This document shows, in pieces, positions 17,076 to 29,500 of a stretch of 44,806 nt of DNA. Position numbers and translations under genes: made by a program. Numbering within the stretch: position 1 is the first letter of the stretch; each line of letters starts with the position of its first letter. The stretch lies in NCBI GenBank assembly GCA_024711025.1, contig JANJTP010000048.1, positions 1-44,806 of the forward strand, written 5' to 3'. The notes under the pieces are model-generated. The model was given only the letters and a program-made list of their open reading frames with translations. It did no database searches and was not told where the DNA came from. The stretch comes from Solirubrobacteraceae bacterium (lineage in GTDB: Bacteria; Actinomycetota; Thermoleophilia; Solirubrobacterales; Solirubrobacteraceae).

Positions 17076-18047
17076 CTAGAGGGCGACCGTCGCCGCCAGT
17101 GCGTCGGCGACGATCGCGTCCGGCGACTCGCCGTGCGCATCCGGCGCGAGGACGAGTCGATGGGCAAGGACCGGGGGCGCCAGCGCCTGCACGTCGTCGG
17201 GAAGCGCGTGATCGCGACCCTCGAGCAGCGCGCGCGCCTTCGCCGCGCGCAGCAGCAGCAGGCCGGCCCGCGGGCTGGCGCCGAGCTCCACCCGTGGATC
17301 GGCACGCGTTCGGCCGAGCAGCGCGACGACGTACGCGCGCAGCGCGTCTGAGGCGTGCACGAGCCGCGCGGCGTCCTGGACCGCGAGCAGCTCGGTCGGC
17401 CCCGCGACCGGCTCGAGCGCCGCGACGCGGTCTCCCTGCTCGTGGGCGCGGAGCATCGCGGCCTCCGCGGCCGGGCCCGGGTAGCCGAGCGACAGGCGCA
17501 CCATGAACCGGTCGACCTGCGCCTCGGGCAGCGGATAGGTCCCCTCGAACTCGATTGGGTTCTGCGTGGCGAGCACGAGGAACGGGCGGGCGAGCTCGTG
17601 GCTCTGCGCGTCGACCGTGACGCGGCGCTCCTGCAGGCACTCCAGCAGCCCGGACTGCGTCTTGGGCGAGGCGCGGTTGATCTCGTCCACCAGGACGACG
17701 TTCGCGAAGATCGGTCCGGGCCGGAACTCGAACTGCGAGGTGCGCCGGTCGAAGACGTTCGTGCCGACGACCTCGGACGGCAGCAGGTCGGCGGTGCACT
17801 GAACGCGTGCGAACTCGAGGTCGAGCACGCGGGCGACTGCCCGCGCGAGCGTCGTCTTGCCGACCCCCGGAAGATCCTCGATGAGCACATGCCCTTCGGC
17901 GATGAGCGCGACGATGACCTCCTCGATCACCTCTGCCCTGACCTCGACCGCCTTGGCAACGGCCTGCTCGACGCGGGTGGCGAGCGCGCGGGCGGCGGCG
18001 AGCGCCCCGGCAGGAAGCTGGCCGGGCTGCTCGCCGCCGATCGTCAT
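17076..18047 (-). CDS. MoxR-family AAA+ ATPase
   Basis: Chaperone-like AAA+ ATPase that typically activates VWA/DUF58 partners. 323 residues with Walker A GVGKTT (in EDLPGVGKTTLARAVA), Walker B VLVDEINRASPKTQ, sensor 1 LATQNPIEFEGTYPLPEAQ and the arginine-finger region DRFMVRLSLGYP. The C-terminal lid resembles AAA_lid_2. The ATG overlaps the coaBC stop (18044-18047), implying cotranscription with coenzyme A biosynthesis. Confidence 0.95.
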   Translation of the reverse strand: MTIGGEQPGQLPAGALAAARALATRVEQAVAKAVEVRAEVIEEVIVALIAEGHVLIEDLPGVGKTTLARAVARVLDLEFARVQCTADLLPSEVVGTNVFDRRTSQFEFRPGPIFANVVLVDEINRASPKTQSGLLECLQERRVTVDAQSHELARPFLVLATQNPIEFEGTYPLPEAQVDRFMVRLSLGYPGPAAEAAMLRAHEQGDRVAALEPVAGPTELLAVQDAARLVHASDALRAYVVALLGRTRADPRVELGASPRAGLLLLRAAKARALLEGRDHALPDDVQALAPPVLAHRLVLAPDAHGESPDAIVADALAATVAL

Positions 18048-19306
18048 GGCGCCGCCGAGGAGGTCGGCGCCCGCGTGGCGCGCAGCGCGTCGACGGCGTC
18101 GGCGATTGCGCGAGCCACCTCCATCTTCGTCGCCCGCGGCACGTGACGTTCGCCGTCCACGCTCACGATCGTCACCTCGTTGTCGAGCGCGTCGAAGCCG
18201 ATGCCCTCACGGGACACGTCGTTGACGACGATCGCGTCGAGTCCCTTGCGCAAGAGCTTCTCGCGGCCGCGCTCGAGCGCCCCGGCGCCGTGCTGCGCGG
18301 CGAAGCCGACGATCGTCTGTCCCGGGGCGCGGCCCGCGGCGAGCCGTGCGAGGACGTCGACCGTCGGCTCGAGCGCGATCGTCAGGCCCTCGCGCCCGCG
18401 CTTCTCGAGCTTCCCCCCGGCGGGCTGCGACGGCGTGAAGTCGGCGACCGCGGCCGCCATCAGGAGCACGTCGCAGTCGGCGAACTCGCGTTCGCACGCC
18501 GCGAGCAGCTCGGCGGCCGTCTCGACGTCGAGCCGGCGAACGCCCGGAGCGCCCGCAAGGGCGACGTTGGCCGCGACCAGCGCCACCCGTGCGCCGCGCG
18601 CCGCGGCCTCGGCGGCCAATGCGAGCCCCATGCGTCCGGACGAGCGGTTGCCGACGTAGCGGACCGCGTCGATCGGCTCGCGGGTCCCGCCGGCGGTGAC
18701 GAGCACCCGCAGGCCGTCCCACGGGCGTGAGCCGCTCGGCACGAGCAGCTCGACCGCCGCCAGCAGGTCGGACGGCTCGGTCAGCCGACCGGCGCCCCAC
18801 TCGTCGCGGGTGGCGAGGGCGCCGGTTCCCGGCTCGAGCACCGTCGCCCCCCGTGCGCGCAGCAGCTCGACGTTCGCCTGCGTCGCCGCGTTGTGCCACA
18901 TGTGGTGGTTCATCGCGGGCGCGACGAGGAGCGGGCAGGTCGCGGCGAGAGCGGCGCTCGTCAGGAGGTTGTCGGCGAGGCCGTGTGCCAGCTTGGCGAT
19001 CGTGTTGGCGGTCGCGGGAGCGACGACCAGCACGTCGGCGTTGCGCACGAGCTCGAGGTGGCTCGGCGGCTCGTGGTCGGGCGGGCGCTGGTCGGGAAAG
19101 GCGCCCCGCGCGGGGTCGCGGTCGTGCTCGCCGACGAGCACCGGGGCGCCGGTCAGCGCCGCAAACGAGGCCGCGCCGACGAACTCGAGCGCGGCCGGCG
19201 TCTGCACGACGCGAACGCTGTGGCCGGCCTTGGTCGCGAGGCGCACGAGCTCGAGCGCCTTGTAGGCGGCGATCCCGCCGCTGACGCCGAGCAGGATGCG
19301 TGCCAT
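18044..19306 (-). CDS. coaBC: Phosphopantothenoylcysteine decarboxylase / synthetase
   Basis: Two consecutive steps of coenzyme A synthesis. 420 residues. The CoaC flavoprotein half has LLGVSGGIAAYKALELVR, VVAPATANTIAKLAHGLADNL and the PAMNHHMW motif. The CoaB half has VLVTAGGTREPIDAVRYVGN with RSSGRMG, then the KLEKR region and VNDVSREGIGF. A small insertion around residues 65-85 (ARGAFPDQRPPDHEPPS) is unusual. It lies downstream of rpoZ with a short gap, the common actinobacterial order gmk-rpoZ-coaBC. Confidence 0.95.
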   Translation of the reverse strand: MARILLGVSGGIAAYKALELVRLATKAGHSVRVVQTPAALEFVGAASFAALTGAPVLVGEHDRDPARGAFPDQRPPDHEPPSHLELVRNADVLVVAPATANTIAKLAHGLADNLLTSAALAATCPLLVAPAMNHHMWHNAATQANVELLRARGATVLEPGTGALATRDEWGAGRLTEPSDLLAAVELLVPSGSRPWDGLRVLVTAGGTREPIDAVRYVGNRSSGRMGLALAAEAAARGARVALVAANVALAGAPGVRRLDVETAAELLAACEREFADCDVLLMAAAVADFTPSQPAGGKLEKRGREGLTIALEPTVDVLARLAAGRAPGQTIVGFAAQHGAGALERGREKLLRKGLDAIVVNDVSREGIGFDALDNEVTIVSVDGERHVPRATKMEVARAIADAVDALRATRAPTSSAAP

Positions 19307-19335
19307 CGCGCCTCTCCGGGCCGGCGCCCGGCCCC

Positions 19336-19563
19336 CTAGCGGTAGCGGTAGGAGAGCTTGCCCCCGGCGACCTCCTCGAGGGCGATCGTCAGGTAGTTCT
19401 TCGAGGGTGTGTCGACCATCGGCGGCGGGAACTCGTCGAACGTCCCCTCACCGAGGTTGTGGTAGTAGCTGTTGATCTGCCGTGCCCTCTTGGCGGCGAC
19501 GATCACGGCGGCGTAGTTGGAGTCGACCTGCCCGAGGAGCGTGTCGATGCGCGGCTGGATCAT
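19336..19563 (-). CDS. rpoZ: RNA polymerase omega subunit
   Basis: 75 residues, a small subunit that stabilises beta'. Recognisable by PRIDTLLGQVDSNYAAVIVAAKRARQIN and the C-terminal LTIALEEVAGGKLSYRY. Its ATG overlaps the gmk stop (19560-19563). Confidence 0.95.
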   Translation of the reverse strand: MIQPRIDTLLGQVDSNYAAVIVAAKRARQINSYYHNLGEGTFDEFPPPMVDTPSKNYLTIALEEVAGGKLSYRYR

Positions 19564-20135
19564 GGCTCGCAGTCTACCGGCCCGCCGATCGCCTCTCGCA
19601 CGACCGCGACGAGCTCCCGCACGGCGTCCTCGAGGCGATCGTTGACGACCACGAACTCGAACTCGTCCTGGGCCCGCAGCTCCAGCTCGGCGACCCCCAG
19701 CCGCCGCTCGACGACCTCCGGCATGTCGGTCCCGCGGCCTACGAGCCGCTCGCGTAGCGCCTCGCGCGACGGCGGCGCGATGAAGACCAGCAGCGCGTCG
19801 GGGATCGCCTCGCGCACCTGGCGGGCCCCCTGCACCTCGATCTCGAGGACGACGGGCTCGCCGGCCGCGGCGCGCCGCTCGAGCTCCGAGCGCAGCGTGC
19901 CGTAGCGCCGGCCGGCGTACTCGGCGTGCTCGACGAACGCGCCCTCGAACGCAAGGCGGGCGAACTCCGGCTCGTCGAGGAAGTGGTACTCGACGCCGTC
20001 GCGCTCGCCGGGACGCGGCGGACGCGTCGTCGCCGAGACGCTGAGGCCGAGCTGCGGGAGCTGCTCGCGCAGCAGTCGGATCAGCGTTCCCTTGCCGACG
20101 CCGGATGGCCCAGTGATGACGACGACACGCGACAC
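19560..20135 (-). CDS. gmk: Guanylate kinase
   Basis: Phosphorylates GMP/dGMP. 191 residues, with the P-loop GPSGVGKGTLI at 9-19, SATTRPPRPGERDGVEYHF, the EYAGRRYGTL segment of the GMP-binding region, and the lid with RLVGRGTDMPEVVERRL. It lies between mihF and rpoZ in the canonical actinobacterial order. Confidence 0.97.
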   Translation of the reverse strand: MSRVVVITGPSGVGKGTLIRLLREQLPQLGLSVSATTRPPRPGERDGVEYHFLDEPEFARLAFEGAFVEHAEYAGRRYGTLRSELERRAAAGEPVVLEIEVQGARQVREAIPDALLVFIAPPSREALRERLVGRGTDMPEVVERRLGVAELELRAQDEFEFVVVNDRLEDAVRELVAVVREAIGGPVDCEP

Positions 20136-20169
20136 GGCAGTGCGGCGCTCGGGGCCCGGCTCAGGCCGT

Positions 20170-20526
20170 CTAACGCGAGCTGCGGCGGCGCAGCAGCTCG
20201 ACGATCTCGGCGCGCTGGCGCTCCGACAGCCCGCCCACCGTCTTGCTCGGCGAGATGCGGCAGATCTGGAGGATCTTGTTCGCCTTGACGCGACCGTACT
20301 TGGGCGCCGCGAGCAGCATGTCGAGGACCTTCGCGGTCTCGAGGAACTCCGGCGGATCGGTGAGCAGACGGTCGATCGTCACCTTTCCGCCACGCAGGTC
20401 TCGCTTGAGCTGCGCCCGCCGGGTGCGAATCTGGTTCGCGCGCTGGAGAGCCTCCATGCGCTGGAGATGCGAGCGCTCCGGAGCTGCCGTCGGCTTGATC
20501 GCGTCGATGTCTGCTGCCGGCGGCAC
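20170..20526 (-). CDS. mihF: Integration host factor, actinobacterial type (mIHF)
   Basis: DNA-binding nucleoid protein found in actinobacteria. 118 residues from the GTG at 20526. The long N-terminal helix (RMEALQRANQIRTRRAQLKRDL) and the helix-two-turn-helix part with YGRVKANKILQICRISPSKTV and LSERQRAEIVELL match the family. A second in-frame GTG at 20544 lies inside the predicted -10 box, which argues for 20526. Promoter elements end 9 nt before the GTG and no Shine-Dalgarno is present. pyrF, usually next to it, is absent; pyrD precedes by about 135 bp. Confidence 0.92.
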   Translation of the reverse strand: MPPAADIDAIKPTAAPERSHLQRMEALQRANQIRTRRAQLKRDLRGGKVTIDRLLTDPPEFLETAKVLDMLLAAPKYGRVKANKILQICRISPSKTVGGLSERQRAEIVELLRRRSSR

Positions 20527-20535
20527 TGGCCGGCG

Positions 20536-20563
20536 AGCATACACGCTCGTCGTGTGTCGACAA
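20536..20563 (-). promoter_or_regulatory. mihF: Promoter of mihF-gmk-rpoZ-coaBC
   Basis: Minus strand: -35 TTGTCG (20563-20558), 16-bp spacer, -10 TATGCT (20541-20536). The GTG start follows after 9 nt, so the mRNA leader would be 0-4 nt. Confidence 0.5.
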
Positions 20564-20564
20564 G

Positions 20565-20576
20565 GGCCGTACGGCC
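20565..20576. promoter_or_regulatory. 12-bp palindrome abutting the mihF -35 box
   Basis: ggccgtacggcc is a perfect palindrome lying 1 bp upstream of the mihF -35 hexamer. The position suits an operator, but no regulator can be named. Confidence 0.3.
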
Positions 20577-20662
20577 AATTCACCTTGACCTCCACTCGAG
20601 GTCGATGCTTCTTCAGCGTGGTCGATGCCGGGCGGCGCTCTCGGCGGCCCGCCGGACGGTCT

Positions 20663-21550
20663 TCAGCGCGCTGCACGAGGGTGCTCGAGCGCATCGAGGC
20701 CGAGCCGCACGCGCTCTCCCGCCAGCGGGTCTCGGAAGCTCTCGGTGCCCACCGCCACCAGCGTCGCGCCGGCGTCGATCGCCTGTCGCGCGTGGCGGCC
20801 CGAGGCGATGCCGCCCATGCCGACGACGGGGATCTCCACGCGCGCGCTGACGGCCGCGATCTGGGCCAGTGCGACCGCCCGCACCGCCGGTCCGGAGAGG
20901 CCGCCGGTGCCGGCTCCGAGCCATGCCCGCCCGGAGCCGTCCGGATGGGCGGCGAATGCTCGCAGCGTGTTGATCAGCGACACCGCGTCCGCGCCGGCGG
21001 CCTCGGCCGCCTGCGCGACGGCAGCGACGTCCGCCGTGTTGGGCGTGAGCTTCACGATCAGCGGCTTGCCGGTCAGCGGGCGCACCTCGTCGACCAGGCG
21101 GCCGAGCAGGCGGGGGTCGGCTCCCAGGTCAAGCCCGGTCTCGACGTTGGGGCAGGAGACGTTCAGCTCGATCGCGGCGACCTCCGCCCGCGCGTCGATC
21201 GCCTCGACGAGCCGTGCCACCTCGTCGGCGGTCGAGCCCATGACGTTCGTCACGAGCGGTACGGGCAGCGCCGCGAGCTGCGGCAGATCGTGCTCCAGGT
21301 AGCCGAGCAGCCCGCGGTTCGGCAGCCCGATCGAGTTGATCATGCCCGCGGGCGCCTCGTACAGGCGCGGCGGCGGGTTGCCGGCACGCGGCTCGAGCGT
21401 GATCGTCTTGGACACGAACGCCGCGAACGGGAAGCGCAGCACGATCTCGTCGCCGAAGACCCGCTGGGCCGCGATGGCGTCGAACGTCCCCGAGGCGTTG
21501 ATGACGCGGTGATCGAGCTCGAGCCCGCAGAAGCGCACAGCCTCGCTCAC
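20663..21550 (-). CDS. pyrD: Dihydroorotate dehydrogenase, class 1B catalytic subunit
   Basis: Oxidises dihydroorotate to orotate. 295 residues from a GTG overlapping the pyrK stop. FMN TIM barrel with VINASGTFDA, the NSIGLPNRGL segment, catalytic Cys in AIELNVSCPNVETG and the glycine-rich phosphate-binding region (IPVVGMGGIASG, ATLVAVGTESF). Pairing with pyrK identifies class 1B, NAD+-linked. It is the last gene of the pyr operon here, with no pyrF after it. The longer upstream open frame is read-through of pyrK. Confidence 0.95.
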   Translation of the reverse strand: MSEAVRFCGLELDHRVINASGTFDAIAAQRVFGDEIVLRFPFAAFVSKTITLEPRAGNPPPRLYEAPAGMINSIGLPNRGLLGYLEHDLPQLAALPVPLVTNVMGSTADEVARLVEAIDARAEVAAIELNVSCPNVETGLDLGADPRLLGRLVDEVRPLTGKPLIVKLTPNTADVAAVAQAAEAAGADAVSLINTLRAFAAHPDGSGRAWLGAGTGGLSGPAVRAVALAQIAAVSARVEIPVVGMGGIASGRHARQAIDAGATLVAVGTESFRDPLAGERVRLGLDALEHPRAAR

Positions 21551-22382
21551 GCGGCCTCCCCTGGGGCCAGGCAGCTCGCCAGGCGCTCGGCGTCGAAGAC
21601 CGGCCCGTCGACGCAGACACGTGCGTTGCCGCCCTCCCTCAAGGGCACGACGCAGCCGTAGCAGGCGCCGAAGCCGCACGCCATCCCCGCCTCGAGGGCA
21701 AGCTGCGCCGGTATCTCGAGCCGCTCGCAGAGGGCCCGCACGGTTTCGAGCATCGCCGGCGGGCCGCAGCCGTAGACGATCGCCACCGGGTCGCGCGCGA
21801 GCTCCTCGGCCAAGAGCTCGGTGACGAGCCCGCGCCGACCGGCGGAGCCGTCGTCGGTGGCCACGCGCGCGCGCGCGAAGAGCTTCGCCCCGGCGGCGTG
21901 CTCGGCGTCGCGGAAGCCGAGCAGCACGACCGCGTCCCGGCCGCCGGCGAGCAGCTCGTCCTGGAGCATCGCGAGCGGCGCCATGCCGACGCCGCCGCCG
22001 CAGAGGATCGCGCGGCGATCGCCGGGCGGGGCGCTGAAGCCGCGGCCGAGCGGGCCGAGCAGCCGGAGGCCGTCACCGGGCCGCAGCTCGCACAGACGCC
22101 GCGTTCCCGGCCCGACGTCCTCGAGCAGCAGCTCGATCCGCTTTCCGTCGGCGCGCAGGACGCTGAAGGCACGTGGCAGGAACGGCCGCTCGTCCGCGCC
22201 GGCGCCCCAGCGCTCCGCCGCGGCGACCATGCAGAACTGGCCCGGCTGCGGCGCCGGGCCGTCCGGGTCCTCGGCCGCGAGGACCACGTAGGCGCCGTGC
22301 TCGCGGCGCTCGACGACCTCGAGCAGGCGGCGCTCGAGCGGCGCGAGCGTGCGCGATCCGCCGTCGGGCGGCAGCGCGGCGC

Positions 22383-22386
<4 letters not shown>
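21547..22386 (-). CDS. pyrK: Dihydroorotate dehydrogenase electron-transfer subunit
   Basis: FAD and [2Fe-2S] subunit passing electrons from PyrD to NAD+. 279 residues from a GTG that overlaps the carB stop. The flavin-binding part has the RAFSV and GPLGRGF segments, then the NAD-binding [11 protein letters not shown] and [10 protein letters not shown]. The C-terminal cluster-binding cysteines are in [14 protein letters not shown] and [11 protein letters not shown] (four Cys). All expected motifs are present. Confidence 0.95.
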
Positions 22387-25489
<3,103 letters not shown>

Positions 25490-25490
<1 letters not shown>

Positions 25491-26617
25491 CAGAGGAGGT
25501 CCAGGAAGCGGTCGAAGATCCCGAGCGAGTCGTTCGGGCCGGGCCCGGCCTCGGGGTGGTATTGCACGGCGGCGCCGGGCACGTCGAGCAGCGCGAGCCC
25601 CTCCACCGTGCGGTCGTAGAGGTTCACGTGGCTCAGCTCGGCCGCACCGAAGTCGGTCTCCCAGCGGACCGGCTCGTCGCGCTCGACCCGCAGGCCGCCG
25701 TCCGGGGCGGCAACGGCGAAGCCGTGGTTCTGGGAGGTGATCTCGATGCGTCCCGTCCGCAGGTCCTTGACCGGGTGGTTGGCACCGCGGTGGCCGAACG
25801 GCAGCTTGAAGGTCTCCAGGCCGACGGCCCGGCTGAGCAGCTGGTGGCCGAGGCAGATCCCGAAGATCGGCTTGCGCCCGACGATGCTGCGGACGGTCTC
25901 CACGATGTATCCGAGCGCCGCCGGATCGCCGGGGCCGTTGGCCAGGAAGATCGCGTCGGGATCGCCGGCGAGCAGCTCGTCGGCGGAGGCGGTGCACGGG
26001 TGCAGCTCGAGTCGCGCTCCGCGCTCCACCAGCGCGCTCACGATCGAGCGCTTGATGCCCGTGTCGATCGCCGCGATCCGCGGTCCGTCGCCCTCGCCGC
26101 AGCGGATCACGTGCGAAGCGGTGACCTCGCGCGCGAGGTCGCGCCCGCTCATCGGCGGCTCGGCCGCGACGAGCGCGAGGGCGTCGGCCTCGGGGGTCGC
26201 GTCGGTGAAGATGCCGCCCCGCATCGCGCCGGCGCCGCGGATGTGGCGCACCAGCGCGCGCGTGTCGACGCCTGTGATCGCCGGAACGCCGCGCTCGGCG
26301 AGCCAGTCGAGCCAGCCGCCCTGCGCGCTCGGCGCGTCGGCGCCGCTGGTCACCGAGCGCATCACGAGTGCCTGGGCGTGCGGCGCCGCGCTCTGCATCG
26401 CCACGTCGCTCACGCCGTAGTTGCCGATGTGCGGATATGTGAAGACGATGATCTGCCGCGCGAACGACGGGTCGCTGACCGCCTCCTGGTAGCCGCTCAT
26501 CACCGTCGTGAAGACGACCTCCCCGGTCGTCGGCGCCGGCGCCGCGCACAGCTCGCCGTCGAAGCGCGTGCCGTCCTCCAGCAGGACGTAGCCCTGGATC
26601 GCCTCCATCGTGCTCAT
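25490..26617 (-). CDS. carA: Carbamoyl-phosphate synthase small subunit
   Basis: Glutamine amidotransferase subunit that feeds ammonia to CarB. 375 residues from ATG 26617, overlapping the pyrC stop. The N-terminal CPSase_sm domain has [12 protein letters not shown] and [20 protein letters not shown]. The class I amidotransferase domain has the nucleophile Cys in [14 protein letters not shown] and the His/Glu of [13 protein letters not shown]. All key residues are present. Confidence 0.97.
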
Positions 26618-27990
26618 CGGTGCTCCTCTCCGGGCTCGGGCGCGGCACACAGCACGAACGAGCGCTCTCGATAGGCGACCGACCCCGCGGCGACGGTCAG
26701 CAGGACACGTCCGCTCAGCTCCGTGCCGGCGAAGCAGCAGTTCTCCGAGCGGCTCTCATAGCCGTCGTCGCCCGGCGTCCAGCGCTGCTCGAGGTCGATC
26801 AGCGTCAGGTTCGCGGGCTCGCCGACGGCGACCCGCGGGATCGGCAGGCCGAAGCGCGCGCCGCCGCAGGTCATCCGCTCGACGACGAGCCCGAGGCCCA
26901 GGACGCCGGGCCGGACGAGCAGAGCGTGCAGCGCTGCGAAGGCGGTCTCGAGGCCGGTCGTGCCCATCGGCGCCTGCTCGAAGGGCACTTCCTTCTCGTC
27001 GCGTGCGTGCGGCGCGTGGTCGGTCGCGACGCAGTCGATCGCCCCCGAGCGCAGACCCTCGATCAGGGCCAGGCGGTCCTCCTCGGTGCGCAGCGGCGGG
27101 TTCATCTTCATGCTCGTGTCGAGCGACCGGACGGCGTCCTCGGTCAGGCAGAGGTGATGAGGGCTTGCCTCGGCGGTCACGTCCCAGCCGAGCTCCTTGG
27201 CGGTCGCGACGGCGCGCACCGACGCGGCGCAGCTCAGGTGCTGCATGTGGACGGCCGCCCCCTCGTAGCCGGCGAGCTCGGCGTCGCGGGCGATCATCAC
27301 CGACTCGCTGGTGCTCGGGATCCCGGCGATGCCGAGCAGCGCGCTGACGCGGCCCTCGTGCATCGCGCCGCCGGCCGAGAGCGTCGGGTCCTCCTCGTGA
27401 AGCGCCAGCACGCCGCCGACGAGCCGCTGGTAGCGCAGCGCGCGGCGCAGCATCCCGGCGCTCGCGACGGGGCGCCCGTCGTCGGTGAAGCCCAGCGCCC
27501 CGGCCTCGCGCAGCGCCGCCATCTCGGTCAGCTCCTCGCCGCGCAGGCCCCTGGTGACCGCGCCGAGCACGCCGACCGGGATCCGCGCCTGGTGGGCCGC
27601 GGCGTCGCGAAGCGCGCCCATGACCGACGGCGAATCCACGACCGGGTCGGTGTTCGGCATCGTGATGACCTGGCAGAAGCCGCCCGCCGCAGCGGCGCGC
27701 GTGCCGGTCTCGAGATCCTCCTTGTGCTCCTGACCGGGGGTGCGCAGGTGCACGTGGGGGTCGACGAACCCCGGGAAGAGGTGTCGCCCCTCCCCCTCGA
27801 CGATCTCCGCCCCGGGCGGCGATGCGAGCGTCCCGGGCGCACCGATCTCGGCGATCTCGCCGTCACGCACGAGCACGTCGCGAGGGCCGTCGAGGCCGGC
27901 CCGCGGGTCGAGGACGTGCGCGCCGCACACCAGCAGGTCGGCCGGCGGCGCCGGTGCGCGCACGAGTGGGTCCGGCAAGATGAGGCTCAT
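26614..27990 (-). CDS. pyrC: Dihydroorotase, class I
   Basis: Cyclises carbamoyl aspartate to dihydroorotate. 458 residues, amidohydrolase barrel with the zinc ligands of [16 protein letters not shown], then GFTDDGRPV (class I Asp in place of a carbamylated Lys), [19 protein letters not shown] and the catalytic [13 protein letters not shown]. It overlaps pyrB (27987-27990) and carA, so translation is coupled through the operon. Confidence 0.96.
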   Translation of the reverse strand: MSLILPDPLVRAPAPPADLLVCGAHVLDPRAGLDGPRDVLVRDGEIAEIGAPGTLASPPGAEIVEGEGRHLFPGFVDPHVHLRTPGQEHKEDLETGTRAAAAGGFCQVITMPNTDPVVDSPSVMGALRDAAAHQARIPVGVLGAVTRGLRGEELTEMAALREAGALGFTDDGRPVASAGMLRRALRYQRLVGGVLALHEEDPTLSAGGAMHEGRVSALLGIAGIPSTSESVMIARDAELAGYEGAAVHMQHLSCAASVRAVATAKELGWDVTAEASPHHLCLTEDAVRSLDTSMKMNPPLRTEEDRLALIEGLRSGAIDCVATDHAPHARDEKEVPFEQAPMGTTGLETAFAALHALLVRPGVLGLGLVVERMTCGGARFGLPIPRVAVGEPANLTLIDLEQRWTPGDDGYESRSENCCFAGTELSGRVLLTVAAGSVAYRERSFVLCAAPEPGEEHR

Positions 27991-28919
27991 GCGGGCTGGG
28001 GCTCCGTGACGGGGTCTTCGGCGCGGGCGGTGGCGAGCACCTCGTAGAGAACCGCCATGCGGACGACGACGCCGGCTGCGACCTGCTCGAGGATCAGCGA
28101 CTGCGGCGAGTCGACGACGTCGCCGGAGAGCTCGACGCCCCGGTTGACAGGGCCGGGGTGCATCAGCAGCTGACGCGGCCCGAGACGGCGGCTGTCGATC
28201 TGGTAAACGGCCGCGTACTCGCGCAACGAGGGGACGTGCGCCTCGGTCATGCGCTCGCGCTGCATCCGCAGCGCGTAGACGACGTCCGCGCGGCGCAGAT
28301 CCCGCAGGTCGCTGCGGATCTCGACCCCGAGCTCCTCGACGTCGCGCGGCAGCAGCGTCGGCGGCCCGGCCAGCGTCACGTGAGCGCCCATCGCGCGGAA
28401 CGCGAGGATGTTCGAACGCGCCACCCGCGAGTGCATGACGTCGCCGACGATCCAGATCCGCGCGCCGTCCAGCGCTCCCAGGCGCCGGCGCAGCGTGTAG
28501 ACGTCGAGCAGCGCCTGGGTCGGGTGCTCGTGCTTGCCGTCGCCTGCGTTGACGACGGCGGCGTCGGTCCAGCGCGGAAGCAGTGCCGGAGCGCCCGCCC
28601 AGGGGCAGCGGATCACGATGCAGTCGGGACGGTGCGCGCTCAGCGTCAGCACCGTGTCCTTGAGCGACTCGCCCTTCTCGACCGACGAGCCGGAGGCGAT
28701 GAAGTTGACGACGTCTGCGCTGAGCCGCTTGGCGGCCAGCTCGAACGAGCTGCGCGTCCGCGTGCTCGCCTCGTAGAAGAGGTTGAGCACGGTCCGCCCC
28801 CGCAGCGCGGGAACCTTCTTGATGTCGCGCTCCCCGACCTCCTCGAATGCCGCCGCCCGGTCGCAGAGCCGCTCGATCGTGCGGCGGTCCAGCTGCTCGA
28901 TCGAGAGGAGGTGCCTCAT
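27987..28919 (-). CDS. pyrB: Aspartate carbamoyltransferase catalytic subunit
   Basis: Committed step of pyrimidine synthesis. 310 residues from the ATG overlapping the pyrR stop. Carbamoyl-phosphate site STRTR at 52-56, SSVEKGESLKDT, NAGDGKHEHPTQALLDVYT and the C-terminal HPGPVNRGVEL. No pyrI is present, the usual case next to pyrR and pyrC. The longer open frame upstream is the antisense shadow of pyrR. Confidence 0.97.
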   Translation of the reverse strand: MRHLLSIEQLDRRTIERLCDRAAAFEEVGERDIKKVPALRGRTVLNLFYEASTRTRSSFELAAKRLSADVVNFIASGSSVEKGESLKDTVLTLSAHRPDCIVIRCPWAGAPALLPRWTDAAVVNAGDGKHEHPTQALLDVYTLRRRLGALDGARIWIVGDVMHSRVARSNILAFRAMGAHVTLAGPPTLLPRDVEELGVEIRSDLRDLRRADVVYALRMQRERMTEAHVPSLREYAAVYQIDSRRLGPRQLLMHPGPVNRGVELSGDVVDSPQSLILEQVAAGVVVRMAVLYEVLATARAEDPVTEPQPA

Positions 28920-29467
28920 GACGAGGCCTCCGGCGCCGGCGTGATCGTCACGGCGTCGACGCCGTCGAGCTCGACGACGCGGACGTTCACGTGCTCGGCG
29001 CGCGCGGTGGGGAGGTTCTTGCCGACGTAGTCGGGGCGGATCGGCAGCTCGCGGTGACCGCGGTCGGCGAGCACCGCCAGCTGGACCTTCGCCGGGCGGC
29101 CGAAGCTGAAGAGGGCCTCGAGCGCCGCACGCACGGTCCGCCCCGTGAAGAGGACGTCGTCGACGATCACCACGGTGCGTGCGTCGATCGCGAAGTCGAC
29201 GGCCGTCGCGTGGACCTCGGGCGCCTCCGAGCGGCGCGAGAGATCGTCGCGGTAGAAGCTGATGTCGAGCTGGCCGAGCGGGACGTCGTCGTCGACGAGC
29301 TCGGAGAGGATCGCGCGCAGGCGCTGGGCGAGGATCGCCCCGCGACGCTGGATGCCGACGAGCGCGAGGCCGTCCGGGCAATCGTGGCGCTCGACGATCT
29401 CATGGGCGATCCGCACGAGGGTCCGGCGGATGTCCTCACTGTCGAGGACGACCTTGTCGTCGTTCAA
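28916..29467 (-). CDS. pyrR: PyrR regulator / uracil phosphoribosyltransferase
   Basis: UMP-responsive RNA-binding regulator of pyr genes with uracil phosphoribosyltransferase activity. 183 residues using a TTG start at 29467, chosen because AGGAAGG (29482-29477) is 9 nt upstream; a GTG at 29491 is the alternative. Motifs are EIVERHDCPDGLALVGIQRRG and the PRPP loop TVVIVDDVLFTGRTVRAA. It heads pyrR-B-C-carA-carB-K-D. The gap before it is only about 33 nt after rnz and holds no attenuator hairpin, so RNA-level control by PyrR may act at translation, or elsewhere. Confidence 0.94.
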   Translation of the reverse strand: MNDDKVVLDSEDIRRTLVRIAHEIVERHDCPDGLALVGIQRRGAILAQRLRAILSELVDDDVPLGQLDISFYRDDLSRRSEAPEVHATAVDFAIDARTVVIVDDVLFTGRTVRAALEALFSFGRPAKVQLAVLADRGHRELPIRPDYVGKNLPTARAEHVNVRVVELDGVDAVTITPAPEASS

Positions 29468-29500
29468 GCGCTGTGTCCTTCCTGGCCTCACGGGACCGGG

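Noticed and set aside
20663-21679. 338-residue version of PyrD
   Set aside because: The extra N-terminal 43 residues are read from pyrK's sequence; the GTG at 21550 overlaps the pyrK stop and gives normal PyrD length.
26614-28047. Plus-strand ORF opposite pyrC
   Set aside because: No domains; pyrC on the other strand has all catalytic motifs.
29468-29500. PyrR-dependent attenuator before pyrR
   Set aside because: Only about 33 nt between rnz and pyrR, no hairpin with T-run.
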